DNA of 64,000 nucleotides from Posidonia oceanica (taxonomy: Eukaryota; Streptophyta; Magnoliopsida; Alismatales; Posidoniaceae). A program made the translations under genes and the position numbers. The notes under the pieces are model-generated. The model had not been told where the DNA came from, did not search any database, and worked only from the letters and a program-made list of their open reading frames with translations. The stretch lies in assembly GCA_037176725.1 (NCBI GenBank), contig JAZBRS010000074.1, positions 60,268,001 to 60,332,000 of the forward strand, read 5' to 3'. Shown here piece by piece: positions 36,453 to 49,387 of the stretch (position 1 is its first letter; each line of letters starts with the position of its first letter).

Positions 36453-36485
36453 CGCTAAATAGCGAGCCAGATTCCGATCGGGATC
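36453..36485 (+). other. Terminal inverted repeats of e2
   Basis: CGCTA-AA-TAGCG followed by GATTCCGATCGGGATC, 6 bp from the end. Confidence 0.5.
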
Positions 36486-36491
36486 GCTACA

Positions 36492-36496
36492 CTTGT
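36492..36496. repeat. Right target duplication of e2 (CTTGT)
   Basis: Perfect match to 30699-30703. The satellite continues as CTTGATAGGGCTAGC. Confidence 0.9.
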
Positions 36497-39400
36497 CTTG
36501 ATAGGGCTAGCACCTATCATTCCTGGCGGTCTGGTCTTGATTAGGCGTGCACTTATCATTCTCGATCTATTCATGGTCTTGACAGGGCTTGCACCTGTCA
36601 TTCCTGGCGGTCCGGTCATGACATGCCTTGCACTTAACATTCCTGACCTCTTCCTGGTCTTGGTAGGGCTCACACCTATCATTACCGGCGGTCCGGTCCT
36701 GATATGGCTTGCACTTATCATTCCTGACCTCTTCCTAATCTCGATAGGGCTTGCACCTATCATACCTGGCGGTCCGGTCTTGATAAGGCATGTTCTTTTC
36801 ATTCCTGACCTCTTCCTGGTGTTGGTAGGGCTTGCACCAATCATTCCTGGGAGTGCAGTCATGATAAGGCTTGCACTTATCGTTCCTGACCTCTTCCTAG
36901 TCTTGGTAGGGCATGCCCCAATCAATCCTTGTGGTGCAGTCTTGTTAAGGCTTGCACTTATCAATCCAGAACTCTTCTTGGTCATGTTAGGGCTTGCACC
37001 TATCATTCCTGGCAATTTGGTCTTGATAAGGCTTGCACTTATCATTTCTGACCTCTTCCTATTCATGACAGGGCTTGCACCTATCTTTCCTGGCAGTCTA
37101 GTAGTGATAGGGCATGCACTTATCGTTCCTGACCTCTTTTAGGTCTTGATAGGGCTTGCACCTATCATTCCTGGAGGTCTGGTCATGATAAGGCACGCAC
37201 TAATCATTCCTGACATCTTCCTGGTCTTGAAAAGCCTTGCACTTATCATTCTAGGCAGTTTCCTGGTCTTGATATGGCTAGCACCAATCATTCTTGGCGT
37301 TCTGGTCTTGATAAGGCTTGCACTTATCATTCCTGACAACTTCCTGGTCCTGATACGGCTTGCAACTACCATTCCTGGTGGTCCGGTCTTGATAAGGCAT
37401 GCACTTAACTTTCCTGACCACTTCCTGGTCTTGGTAGGGCTTGCACCTATCATTCTAGGCGGTCTGGTCTTGTTAAGGCTTGCACTATTCAATCCTGCCC
37501 ACTTCCTGGTCTTGGTAAGTCTTGCACCTATCATTCATGGCGGTCCGGTATACATAAGGCATGCACTAAACTGTGCTGACCTCTTCCTGGTCCTGATAGG
37601 GCTTGCACCTATCATCCCTGGCGGTCCGGTCCTGATAAGGCTTGCTCTTATCATTTCTGACCTCTTCCTAGTCATGACAGGGCTTGCACCTATCTTTCCT
37701 GGCGGTCCGGTCTTGATAACGCACGCACTTATCATTCCTGACCTCTTCTTGGTCTTGATAGGGCTTGCACCTATCATTCCTGGCAGACTGGTAATGATTT
37801 GGCTTGCACTTATCATTCCAGACCTATTCCTGGTCTTGACAGGGCTTGCACCTAACATTCTAGCTGGTTCGGTCTTGACAAGGCTTGCACTTATCATTCC
37901 TAACCTCTTCCTGGTCTTGGAAGGGCTGACACCCATCATTGCTGGCGGTCCAGTCATGATAAGGCTTGCACTTACCGTTCCTAACCTCTTCCTTGTCTTG
38001 ATAGGGCTCGCACCAATCATACCTAGCGGTCCGGTCTTGATAGGGCTTGCACTTATCATTCCTGACCTCTTCCTGGTCTTGGTAGGGCTTGCACCAATCA
38101 TTCCTGGCGGCCCAGTCATGATAAGGCTTGCACTTGTCATTCCGGACCTCTTCCTGGTCTTGGTAGGGCTTGCACCTCTCAGTCCTGGTGCTTCAGTCTT
38201 TATAAGGCTTGCACTTATCATTCCTGACCTCTTCCTGGTCGTGATAGGGCATGCAACTATCATTCCTGCCGGTCCTGTCATGATTAGGCTTGCACTTATC
38301 ATTCCAAACCTATTCCTGGTCTTGACAGGGCTTGCACCTATCATTCTTGGTGGTCCGGTCTTCACAAGGCTTGCACTTATCATTCCTGACCTCTTTCGGG
38401 TCTTGGTAGGGCTCACACCATTCATTGCTAGCGGTCCGATCATGATACGGCTTGCACTTATCGTTCCAGACGTCTTCCTAGTCTTGATAGGGCTTGCACC
38501 TATCATACCTGGCGGTCCGGTCGTGATATGGCTTGCACGTATCATTCCAGACCTCTTCCTGGTCTTGAGAAGGCTTGCACTTATCAATCCAGGCCTCTTC
38601 CTGGTCTTGATAGGGTTTGCACCTATCAGTCTAGGATGTCTGGTCTTGATATGGCTTGCACTTATCCATACTGAACTCTTCGTAGACACTTCCTGGTCTA
38701 GATAGGGGTTGCACCTATCATTCCTGGCGGTCCGGTCATGATAAGGCTTGCACTTATCATTCCTGACCTCTTCCTGGCCTCTTCCTCGTGTTGATAGGAC
38801 TTGCACCTATCATTCCTGGTGGTCCGGTCTTGATAAGGCTTGCACTTATCATTCCAAACCTCTTCCTGGTCTTGGTAGGGCTTACACCAACTATTCAAGC
38901 GGTTTGGTCTTGACAAGCCAAGCACATATCATTCCTGACGTCTTGCTGGTCATTAAAGGGCTAGCACTTCTCATTCCTGGCGGTCCGGTCTGGATACGGC
39001 TTGCATGTATCAATCTTGACCTCCTCCTGGTCATGGTAGGGCTTGCACCTTTCATTCCTAGCGGTTCGGTCGTGATATAGCTTGCACTTATCATTGCTGG
39101 CCTCTTCCGGGTCTTGATAGGGCTTGCACCAATCATTCCAGGCGGTCCGGTCGTGATAAGGCTTGCACGTATCGTACCTGACCTCTTCCTGGTCATGATA
39201 GGGCTTGCACCTATCATTCCTAGCAGTCCGGTATTGATAAGCCTTGCACTTATCAATCCAGACCACTTCTAGGTCTTGGTATGTCTTGCACCTATCATTC
39301 CTGGCGGTCCGGTCTTGATAAGGCTTGCACTTAACATTCCTGACCTCTTCCTGGTCTAGATAGGGCTTGCACGTATCTTTCCTGGCGGTTCGGCCTTGAT

Positions 39401-39924
39401 AAGGCTTGCACTTATCATTCCAGACCTCTTCCAAGTCATGCAGGGCATGCACCTATCATTCCAGGTGGTCCGGTCTTGATATGGCAAGCACTTATCATTC
39501 CTGAACTCTTCCTGGTCTTGATAGGGCTTGCACCTATCATTCCTGGCTGTCTGGTCTTGATAAGGCTTGCACCTACAATTCTTGACCTATTCCTGGCTGT
39601 CTGGTCTTAACAAGGCTTGCACTTATCATTCCTGACCTCTTCCAGGTCATGGTAGGGCTCACACCTATCATTGCTGGCGGTCCGGTCATGATAAGGCTTG
39701 CACTTATCATTCCTGACCTCTTCCCAGTCATGATCGGGCTTGCACCTATCGTACCTAGCAGTCCGGTCTTGATAAGGCTTGCACTTGTCATTCCTGACCT
39801 CTTCTTGGTCTTGGTAGGGCTTGCACCAGTCATTCCTGGTGGTCCAGTCAGGATAAGGCTTGTACTTATCGTTCCTGACCTCTTCTTGGACTTGGTGGGC
39901 AAGCACCAATCATTCCTGGCGGTC

Positions 39925-42900
39925 CAGTCTTGATAACGCACGCACTTATCAATCCTAACCTCTTCATGGTCTTGATAGGGCTTGCACCTATCGTTCCTGG
40001 TGGTCCGGTCGTGATTAGGCATGCACTTATCAATCTAGACCTATTCCTGGTCATGACAGCACTTGCACCTATCATTCCTGGCAGTCCAGTCTTGGCAAGG
40101 TTGCACTTATCACTCCTGACCTCTTCCTGGTCTTGATAGGGCTTGCACCTGTCATTCCTGGCGGTCCGGTCCTGATAAGGCTTGCACTTAACAATTCTGA
40201 CCTCTTCCTAGTCATGACAGGGCTAGCACCTATCATTCCTGGCAGTCTGGTCTTGATAAGGCTTGCACTTATCATTCCTGGCCTCTTCCGGGTGTTGATA
40301 GGGCTAGCACCTATCATTCCTGCCGGTCTAGTCTTGATAAGGCTTGCACTTTTCATTCCTGACCTCTTCCATGTCTTGATTGGGCTCGCACCTATCATTC
40401 CTGGCGGTCCGTTCCTGATAAGGCGTGCACTTATCATTCCTGACCTCTTCCTGGTCTTTATTGGGCTTGCACCTATCATTCCTAGCGGTCCAGTCTTGAT
40501 AAGGCTTGCACTTATCATTCTTGACCTCTTCCTAGTCATGACAGGGCTTGCACCAATCATTCCTAGCGGTCCGGTCTTGATAACGCATGCACTTATCGTT
40601 CCTGACGTCTTCCTTGTCTTGATAGGGCTAGCACCTTTCATTCCTGGCGGTCCGGTCTTGATTAGGCATGCACTTATCAATCCTGAACTATTCATGGTCT
40701 TGACAGGGCTTGCACTTGTCATTCCTGGCTGTCCGATCTTGACAAGGCTTGCACGTATCATTCCTTACCTCTTCCTGGTTTTGGTAGGGCTCACACCTAT
40801 CATTGCTGGCGGTCCGGTCATGATAAGGCTTGCACTTATCATTCCTGACCTCTTCCTAATCATGATAGGGCTTGCACCTATCATACCTGGCGGTCCGGTC
40901 TTGATAAGGCTTGTTCTTATCGTTCCTGTCCTCTTCCTGGTGTTGGTAGGGCTTGCACCAATCATTCCTGGCGGTCCAGTCATGATATGGCTTGCACTTA
41001 TCGTTCCTGACCACTTCCTAGTCTTGGTAGGGCATGCACCAATCATTCCTAGTGGTCCAGTCTTGTTAAGGCTTGCACTTATCATTTCGGAACTCTTCTT
41101 GGTCTTGTTAGGGCTTGCGCACCTATCATTCCTGGCAATCCGGTCTTGATAAGGCTTGCACTTTTCTTTTAGACCTCATCCTGGTCATGGTAGGGCTTGC
41201 TTCTATCATTCCAGGCGGTCCTGTAGTGATAAGGCATGCACTTATCGTTCCTGACCTCTTCCAGGTCTTGATAGGGCTTGCACCTATCATTCTTGGAGGT
41301 CTGGTCTTGATAAGGCTCGCACTTATCATTCCTGACATCTTCCTGGTCATGAAAAGGCTTGCACTTATGATTCCAGGCCTCTTCCTGGTCATGATAGGGC
41401 TTGCACCTATCTGTCCCCGTTGTCCGGTCATGATAAGGCTTGCACTTATCATTCCTGAACTCTTCTTAGCCTCTTCCTAGTCTAGGTAAGGGTTGCACCT
41501 ATCATTCCTGGCGGTCCGATCATGATAAGGCTTGCACTTATCATTCCTGACCTCTTCCTGGTCTTGATTGGGCTTGCACCAACCATTCCTGGTGGTCTGG
41601 TCATGATAAGGCTTACGGTTGTCTTTCCTGACCACTTCGTGGTCTTGGTAGGGCTTACAGCTGTCATTCCTGGCGGTCCGGTCTTGATAAGGCTTGCACT
41701 TATCATTCCTGACCAATTTCTGGTCTTGATTAGGCTTGTACGTCTCATTCCTGGCGGTCCGGTCTTGATATGGCTTGCACTTATCATTCCTGACCACATC
41801 CTGGTCTTGGTAGGGCTTGCACCTTTCATTCCTGCCGGTCCAGTTTTGATAAGGCATGCACTTATCATTCCTGACCTCTTCCTGGTCTTGGTAGGGCTTA
41901 CCCCGCTCAGTCCTATCGCTCCGATCTTGATAAGGCTTGCACTTTTCAATCCTGACCTCTTCTTGGTCTTGATATGGCTTGCACCTACCATTCCTGTCGG
42001 TCCTGTCTTGATTAGGCTTGCACTTATCATTCCTGACCACTTCCTCGTCACGATAGGGCTAGCACCTCACATTCCTGGCGGTCCGGTCATGATAAGGCTT
42101 GCACTTATCATTCCTGACCTCGTCCTGGCCTCTTCCTAGTCGTGATTGGGCTTGCGACTATCTTTTCAGGTGGTCCGATCTTGATAAGGCTTGCCCATAT
42201 CATTCCTGACCGCTTCTTGGTCTTGGTAGGGCTTACACCTATCATTCCTGGCGGTCCGATCTTGATAAGGCATGCACTTATTAGTCCTGACCTCTTCCTG
42301 GTCCTGATAGGGCTAGCTCCCTTCATTCCTGGCGGTCCGGTCTTGATACGGCTTGCACTTGTCATTCCTAACCTCTTCCGGGTCATGGTTGGGCTTGCAC
42401 CTATCATTCCTGGCAGTCCCCTCTTGATATGGCTTGCACTTATCATTCCAATCCTCTTCCGGGTCTTGATAGGGCTTGCACCTATCATTCCATCCGGTCC
42501 GGTCTTGAGAAGGCTTGCACTTATCGTTCCTGACCTCTTCCAGGTCTTGATAGGGCTTGCACCTATCATTCCTGGCGGTCTGGTCTTGAAAAGGCTTGCA
42601 CTTATCATTCCTGACCTCTTCCAGGTCATGATAGGGCTTGCACCTATCATTCCTAGCAGTCCGGTCCAGATAAGGCTTGCACTTATGTTTTCTGACCTCT
42701 TCTTAGTGATGATAGGGCTTGTAACTATCATTCCAGGGAGTCTGGTCTTGATAACGCATGCACTTATCGTTCCTGACCTCTTCCTGGTCTTGATAGGGCT
42801 TGCACCTATCATTCCTAGCGGTCCGGTCTTGATTAGGCTTGCACATATGATTCCAGACCAATTCCTGGTCTTGTCAGGGCTTGCTCCTATCATTCCTGCC

Positions 42901-43082
42901 AGTCTGGCTTTGACAAGGCTTGCACTTTTCAATCCTAACCACTTCCTGGTCATGGTAGGGCTCACACCTATCAATGCTGGCTGTCCGATCAGGATATGGC
43001 TTGCACTTATCATTCCTGACATCTTCGAAGTCTTGATAGGGCTTGCACCTATCACACTTGGCGGTCCGGTCTTGATAAGGCT
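39925..43082. repeat. Duplicated block F, copy 1
   Basis: Matches 57,690-61,021. GTCTTGATAACGCACGCAC at 39,927 aligns with 57,692, and even the rare TAGGGCTTGCGCACC insertion at 41,109 recurs at 58,874. Divergence starts near 43,082. Copy 2 is about 170 bp longer because of a local duplication near 60.2-60.5 kb. Confidence 0.8.
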
Positions 43083-43253
43083 CGCACTTATCATTCCTGA
43101 TATCTTCCTGGTGTGGAAAAGGCTTGCACTTATCATTCCAGGCCTCTTCCGGGTCTTCATAGGACTTGCACCTATCTGTCCAGGCTGTCCGGTCGTGATA
43201 AGGTTTGCACTTTTCAATACTGAACTCTTCCTACCCTCTTCCTGGTCTAGATA

Positions 43254-46200
43254 GTGGTTGCACCTATCATTCCTGGCGGTCCAGTCATGATAGGGATTGC
43301 ACTTATCATTCCTAACCACTTCTAGGCCTCTTCCTGGTCTAGATTGTGCTTGCACCTATCATTCCTGGTGGTCCGGTCCTGAAAAGGCTTGCACTTATCA
43401 TTCCTGACCACTTCCTGGTCTTGGTAGGGCTTACACCTATCATTTTAGGCGGTTCGGTCTTGATAAGGCATGCACATATCATTCCTGACGTCTTCCTGGT
43501 CATGATAGGGCTAGCACCTCTCATTCCTGGCGGTCCGGTCTTGATACGGCTTGCACTTATCATTCCTGACCTCTGCCTGGTCATGGTAGGGCTTGCACCT
43601 ATCATTCCTAGCGGTCCCGTCTTGATATGGCTTGCACTTATCATTCCTGGCCTCTTCGCGGTCTTGATAGGGCTTGCACCAATCATTCCTTACGGTCCGG
43701 TCAAGATAAGGATTGCACTTATCATTCCTAACCATTTCCATGTCTTGATAGGGCATGCACTATCAATCCTGGCGGTCCGGTATTGATAAGGCTGGCACTT
43801 ATCATTCTTGACCTCTTCCTGGTCTTGATAAGGCTTGCAACTATCATTACTGGCGGTCCGGTCTTGATAAGGCTTGCACCTAACATTCCTGACCTCTTCC
43901 TGGTCCTGATAGGGCTTGCACCTATCATTCCTAGCGGTCCAGTCCGGATAAGGCTTGCACTTATCATTCCTGACCTCTTCCAAGTCATGACAGGGCTTGC
44001 ACCTATCATTCCAGGTGGTCCGGTCGTGATAAGGCATGCACTTATCATTCCTGATCTCTTCCTGGTCTTGGTAGTGCTTGCACCTATCATTCCTGATGGT
44101 CCGGTCTTGATGAGGCTTGCACTTGTCATTCTTGACCTATTCCTGGTCTTGGTAGGGCTCACACCTATCATTGCTGGCGGTCCGGTCATGATAAGGCATG
44201 CACTTGTCATTCATGATAGGGCTTGCACGTATCATTCCTGGCTGTCTGGTCTTGACAAGGCTTGCACGTATCATTCCTGACCTCTTCCTGGTCTTGGTAG
44301 GGCTCACACCTATCATTGCTGGCGGTCCGGTCATGATAAGGCTTGCACTTATCATTCATGACCTCTTCCTAGTCATGATAGGGCTTGCACCAATCATACC
44401 TAGCGGACCGATTTTGATAAGGCTTGCACTTATCATTCCTGACCTCTTCCCAGTCTTGAAAAGGCTTGCACTTATCATTACAGGCCTCTTCCTAGTCTAG
44501 ATAGGGCTTGCACCTATCTGTCCAAGCGGTGCGGTCTTGACAAGGCTTGCACTTGTCATTCCTGAACTCTACCTAGCCTCTTCCTGGTCTAGTGCGGGGT
44601 TGCTCCTATCATTCCTGGAAGTTCGGTCTTGATATGGCTTGCACCTATCAGTACTGACCTCTTGTTTTGATAGGGCTTGCACATATCATTCCTGGCGGTC
44701 CGGTCATGATGTGCCTTGCACACATCGTTCCTAACCTCTTCCTGGTCTTGGTAGGGCTTGCACCTATCATTCCTGGCGGTCCGGTCGTGTTAAGGCTCAC
44801 ACTAATTAGTCCAGACCTCATCCTGGTCATGTTAGGGCGTGCACCTATCATTCCTGGTGGTGCGGTCTTGATAAGGCTTGCACTTAACATTCCTGACCTC
44901 TTCCTGGTCTTGATAGGGCAAGCACGTATCATTCTTGGCGGTCCGATCTTGATAAGGCTTGCACTTATCATTCCTGACCTCTTCCTGGTCCTGATACAGC
45001 TTGCACCTACCATTCCTGGTGGTACGATCTTGATAAGGCTTGCACTTATCATTCCTGACCACATCTTGGTCTTGGTAGGGCTTGCACCTATCATTCTTGG
45101 CGGTCTGGTCTTGATAAGGCATGCACTAATCATTCCCGCCCAATTGCTGGTCTTGGTGAGGCTTGCACCTATCATTCATGGCGGTCTGGTCTAGATAAGG
45201 CATGCACTTAACTTTGCTGACCTCTTCCTCGTCTTGATAGGGCTTGCTCCAATCATTCTTGGTGGTCCGGTCCTGGTATGGCTTGCACTTATCATTTCTG
45301 ACCTCTTCCTAGTCATGATAGGGCATGCACCTATCATTCCTGCCGATCCAGACTTGATAACGCATGCACTTATCATTCCTAACCCCTTCATGGTCTTGGT
45401 AGGGCTTGCACCTATCGTTCCTGGTGGTCCGGTCTTGATTAGGCATGCACTTATCATTCCGAACCTATTCCTAGTCATGACAGCACTTGCACGTATCATT
45501 CTTGGCGGTCCGATCTTGACTAGGCTTGCACTTTTCACTCCTGACCTCTTCCTGGTCTTGATAGGGCTTGCACCTATCATTCCTAGCAGTCCGATCCTAA
45601 TTAGGCTTGCACTTATCAATTCTGACCTTTTCCTTGTCATGACAGGGCTTGCACCTATCATTCCTGGCGGTCTGGTCTTGATAAGGCTTGCACTTATCAT
45701 TCTTGGCCTCTTCCGGGTGTTAATAGGGCTTGCACCTATCATTCCTGCCGGTCCAGTCTCGATAAGGCTTGCACTTTTCATTCCTGACCTCTTCCAAGTC
45801 TTGATTGGGCTCACACCTATCAGTCCTGGCGGTCCGTTCATGATAAGGCTTGCACTTATCAATCCTGACCTCTTCCTGGTCTTTATAGGGCTTGCACCTA
45901 TCATTCCTGCGGTCCGATCTTGATAAGCCTTACACTTATCATTCCTGACCTCTTCCTAGTCATGACAGGGCTTGCACCTATCATTCCTGGCGGTCCGGTC
46001 TTGATAACGCATGCACTTATCGTTCCTGAGCCCTTCTTTGTCTTGATAGGGCTAGCACCTATCATTCCTGGCGGTCCGGTCTTGATTAGGCATGCACTTA
46101 TCATTCCCGACCTATTCATGGTCTTGACAGGGCCTGCACCTGTCATTCCTGGCGGTCCGGTCATGACATGCCTTGCACTTAACATTCCTGACCTCTTCCT

Positions 46201-49200
46201 GGTCTTGGTAGGGCTCACACCTATCATTGCCGGCGGTCCGGTCATGATATGGCTTGCACTTATCATTCCTGACCTCTTCCTAATCTCGATAGGGCTTGCA
46301 CCTATCATACCTGGCGGTCCGGTCTTGATAAGGCTTGTTCTTTTCATTCCTGACCTCTTCCTGGTGTTGGTAGGTCTTGCACCAACCATTCCTGACAGTC
46401 CAGTCATGATAAGGCTTGCACTTATCATTCCTGACCTCTTCCTAGTCTTGGTAGGGCATGCCCCAACCAATCCTGGTGGTGCAGTCTTGTTAAGGCTTGC
46501 ACTTATCATTCTGGAACTCTTCTTGGTCTTGTTAGGGCTTGCACCAATCATTCCTAGCAATCCGGTCTTGAAAAGGCTTGCACTTATCATTCATACCTCA
46601 TCTTGGTCAAGGTAGGGCTTGCTTCTATCATTCCGGGCGGTCTAGTAGTGATAGGACATGCACTTATCGTTCCTGACCTCTTCCAGGTCTTGATAGGGCT
46701 TGCACCTATCATTCCTGGAGGTCTGGTCATGTTAAGGCACGCACTTATCATTCCTGACATCTTCCTGGTCTTGAAAAGCCTTGCACTTATCATTCTAGGC
46801 TGTTTCCTGGTCTTGATATGGCTAGCACCAATCATTCTTGGCGTTCTGGTCTTGATAAGGCTTGCACTTATCATTCCTGACAACTTCCTGGTCCTGATAC
46901 GGCTTGCAACTACCATTCCTGGTGGTCCGGTCTTGATAAGGCATGCACTTAACTTTCCTGACCACTTCCTGGTCTTGGTAGGGCTTGCACCTATCATTCT
47001 AGGCGGTCCGGTCTTGTTAAGGCTTGCACTATTCAATCCTGCCCACTTCCTGGTCTTGGTAAGTCTTGCACCTATCATTCATGGCGGTCCGGTATACATA
47101 AGGCATGCACTAAACTGTGCTGACCTCTTCCTGGTCTTGATAGGGCTTGCACCTATCATCCCTGGCGGTCCGGTCCTGATAAGGCTTGCTCTTATCATTT
47201 CTGACCTCATCCTAGTCATGACAGGGCTTGCACCTATCTTTCCTGGCGGTCCGGTCTTGATAACGCACGCCCTTATCATTCCTAACCACTTCCTGGTCAT
47301 GATAGGGCTTGCACCAATCATTCCTAGCGGTCCGGTAATGATTTGGCTTGCACTTATCATTCCAGACCTATTCCTGGTCTTGACAGGGCTTGCACCTAAC
47401 ATTCTAGCTGGTTCGGTCTTGACAAGGCATGCACTTATCATTCCTAACCTCTTCCTGCTCTTGCAAGGGCTGACTCCCATCATTGCTGGCGGTCCAGTCA
47501 TGATAAGGCATGCACTTACCGTTCCTAACCTCTTCCTTGCCTTGGTAGGGCTTGCACCAATCATTCCAGGCGGCCCAGTCATGATAAGGCTTGCACTTGT
47601 CATTCCTGACCTCTTCTTGGTCTTGGAAGGGCTTGCACCTTGCAGTCCTGGTGCTTCCGTCTTTATAAGGCTTGCACTTATCATTCCTGACCTCCTCCTG
47701 GTCGTGATAGGGCATGCAGCTATCATTCCTGCCGGTCCTGTCTTGATTAGGCTTGCACTTATCATTCCAGACCTATTCCTAGTCTTGATAGGGCTTGCAC
47801 CTATCATTCCTGGTGGTCCGGTCTTCACAAGGCTTGCACTTATCATTCCTGACCTCTTTCGGGTCTTAGTAGGGCTCACACCTATCATTGCTGGCGGTCC
47901 GGTCATGATACGACTTGCACTTATCGTTCCAGACGTCTTCCTAGTCTTGATAGGGCTTGCACCTATCATACCTGGCGGTCCGGTCTTGATATGGCTTGCA
48001 CTTATCATTCCAGACCTCTTCCTGGTCTTGAGAAGGCTTGCACTTATCCATCCAGGCCTCTTCCTGGTCTTGATAGGGTTTGCACCTATCTGTCCAGGAT
48101 GTCCGGTCTTGATAAGGCTTGCATTTATCCATACTGAACTCTTCGTAGACTCTTCCTGGTCTAGATAGCGGTTGCACCTATCATTCCTGGCGGTCCCGTC
48201 AAGATAAGGCTTGCACTTGTCATTCCTGACCTCTTCCTGGCCTCTTCCTCGTCTTGATAGGGCTTGCACCTATCATTCCTGGTGGTCCGGTCTTGATAAG
48301 GCTTGCACTTATCATTCCAGACCTCTTCCTGGTCTTGGTTGGGCTTACACCAATTATTCAAGTGGTTTGGTCTTGACAAGCCAAGCACATATCATTCCTG
48401 ACGTCTTGCTGGTCATTATAGGGCTTGCACTTCTCATTCCTGGCGGTCCGGTCTTGATACAGCTTGCATGTATCAATCTTGACCTCTTCCTGGTCATGGT
48501 TGGGCTTGCACCTTTCATTCCAAGCAGTTCGGTCGTGATATAGCTTGCACTTATCATTCCTGGCCTCTTCTAGGTCTTGATAAGGCTTGCACCAATCATT
48601 CCAGGCGGGCCGGTCGTGATAAGGCTTGCACGTATCGTACCTGACCTCTTCCTGGTCATGATAGGGCTTGCACCTATCATTCCTAGCAGTCCGGTATTGA
48701 TAAGCCTTGCACTTGTCATTCCCGACTACTTCCTGGTCTTGGTATGTCATGCACCTATCATTCCTGGCGGTCCGGTCTTGATAAGGCTTGCACTTAACAT
48801 TCCTGACCTCTTCCTGTTCTTGATAGGGCTTGCACGTATCATTCCTGGCTGTTCGGCCTTGATAAGGCTTGCACTTATCATTCCTGACCTCTTCCAAGTC
48901 ATGACAGGGCTTGCACCTATCATTCCAGGTGGTCCGGTCTTGATATGGCAAGCACTTATCATTCCTGAACTCTTCCTGGTCTTGATAGGGCTTGCACCTA
49001 TCATTCCTGGTGGTCTGGTCTTGATAAGGCTTGCACCTACAATTCCTGACCTATTCCTGGTCTTGATGGGGCTTGCACCTATCATTCCAGACCTCTTCCA
49101 GGTCTTGGTAGGGCTCACACCTATCATTGCTGGCAGTCCGATCATGATAAGGCTTGCACTTATCATTCCTAACCTCTTCCTAGTCATGATCGGGCTTGCA

Positions 49201-49387
49201 TCTATCGTACCTAGCGGTCCAGTCTTGATAAGGCTTGCACTTGTCATTCCTGACCTCTTCTTGGTCTTGGTAGGGCTTGCACCAGTCATTCCAGGCGGTC
49301 CAGTCAGGATAAGGCTAGTACTTATCATTCCTGACCTCTTCTTGGTCTTGGTGGGCATGCACCAGTCATTCCTGGCGGTCCAGTCTT
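43254..49387. repeat. Duplicated block D, copy 2 (uninterrupted)
   Basis: Counterpart of 27,913-39,925 without e2. The empty e2 site is near 46,036-46,040. It lacks one monomer relative to copy 1. Confidence 0.8.

Larger units (their letters stand above)
30704..36491 (+). mobile_element. LTR e2, complete solo LTR of Tat/Ogre type (5,788 bp)
   Basis: Starts TGTTGACACCCC, ends ATCGCTACA, and has perfect CTTGT duplications. It shares e1's order of parts: CA-rich outer U3 (30,704-32,170), TGGGCC motif, TATA-like box, GC-rich leader, degenerate TTGCATT zone, minisatellite, U5 motif and terminal palindromes. The last 600 bp differ from e1 at only a few sites, while the leader around 32,600-33,700 is clearly different sequence. 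No retroelement protein frame is present. It inserted in a satellite block whose other copy (46.04 kb) is uninterrupted, so it is younger than that duplication. The perfect duplication and intact ends also fit a younger age than e1. Confidence 0.88.
27913..39925. repeat. Duplicated block D, copy 1 (interrupted by e2)
   Basis: Unit order and private variants match 43,254-49,387. The offset is 15,341 near 28,001 and 15,338 next to e2, and 9,545 right after it. The drop of 5,793 equals e2 (5,788) plus its 5-bp duplication. One 81-bp monomer present near 38.05 kb is missing from copy 2. Homology to copy 2 stops near 39,925. Confidence 0.8.

Noticed and set aside
37535..38806. 423-codon minus-strand frame as a gene
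   Set aside because: Same satellite by-product, overlapping a 519-codon frame on the plus strand.
46603..48168. 521-codon plus-strand frame as a protein-coding gene
   Set aside because: It is wholly made of the 81-bp satellite. Similar frames exist on the opposite strand over the same bases, start points are arbitrary, and residues vary freely between repeats.
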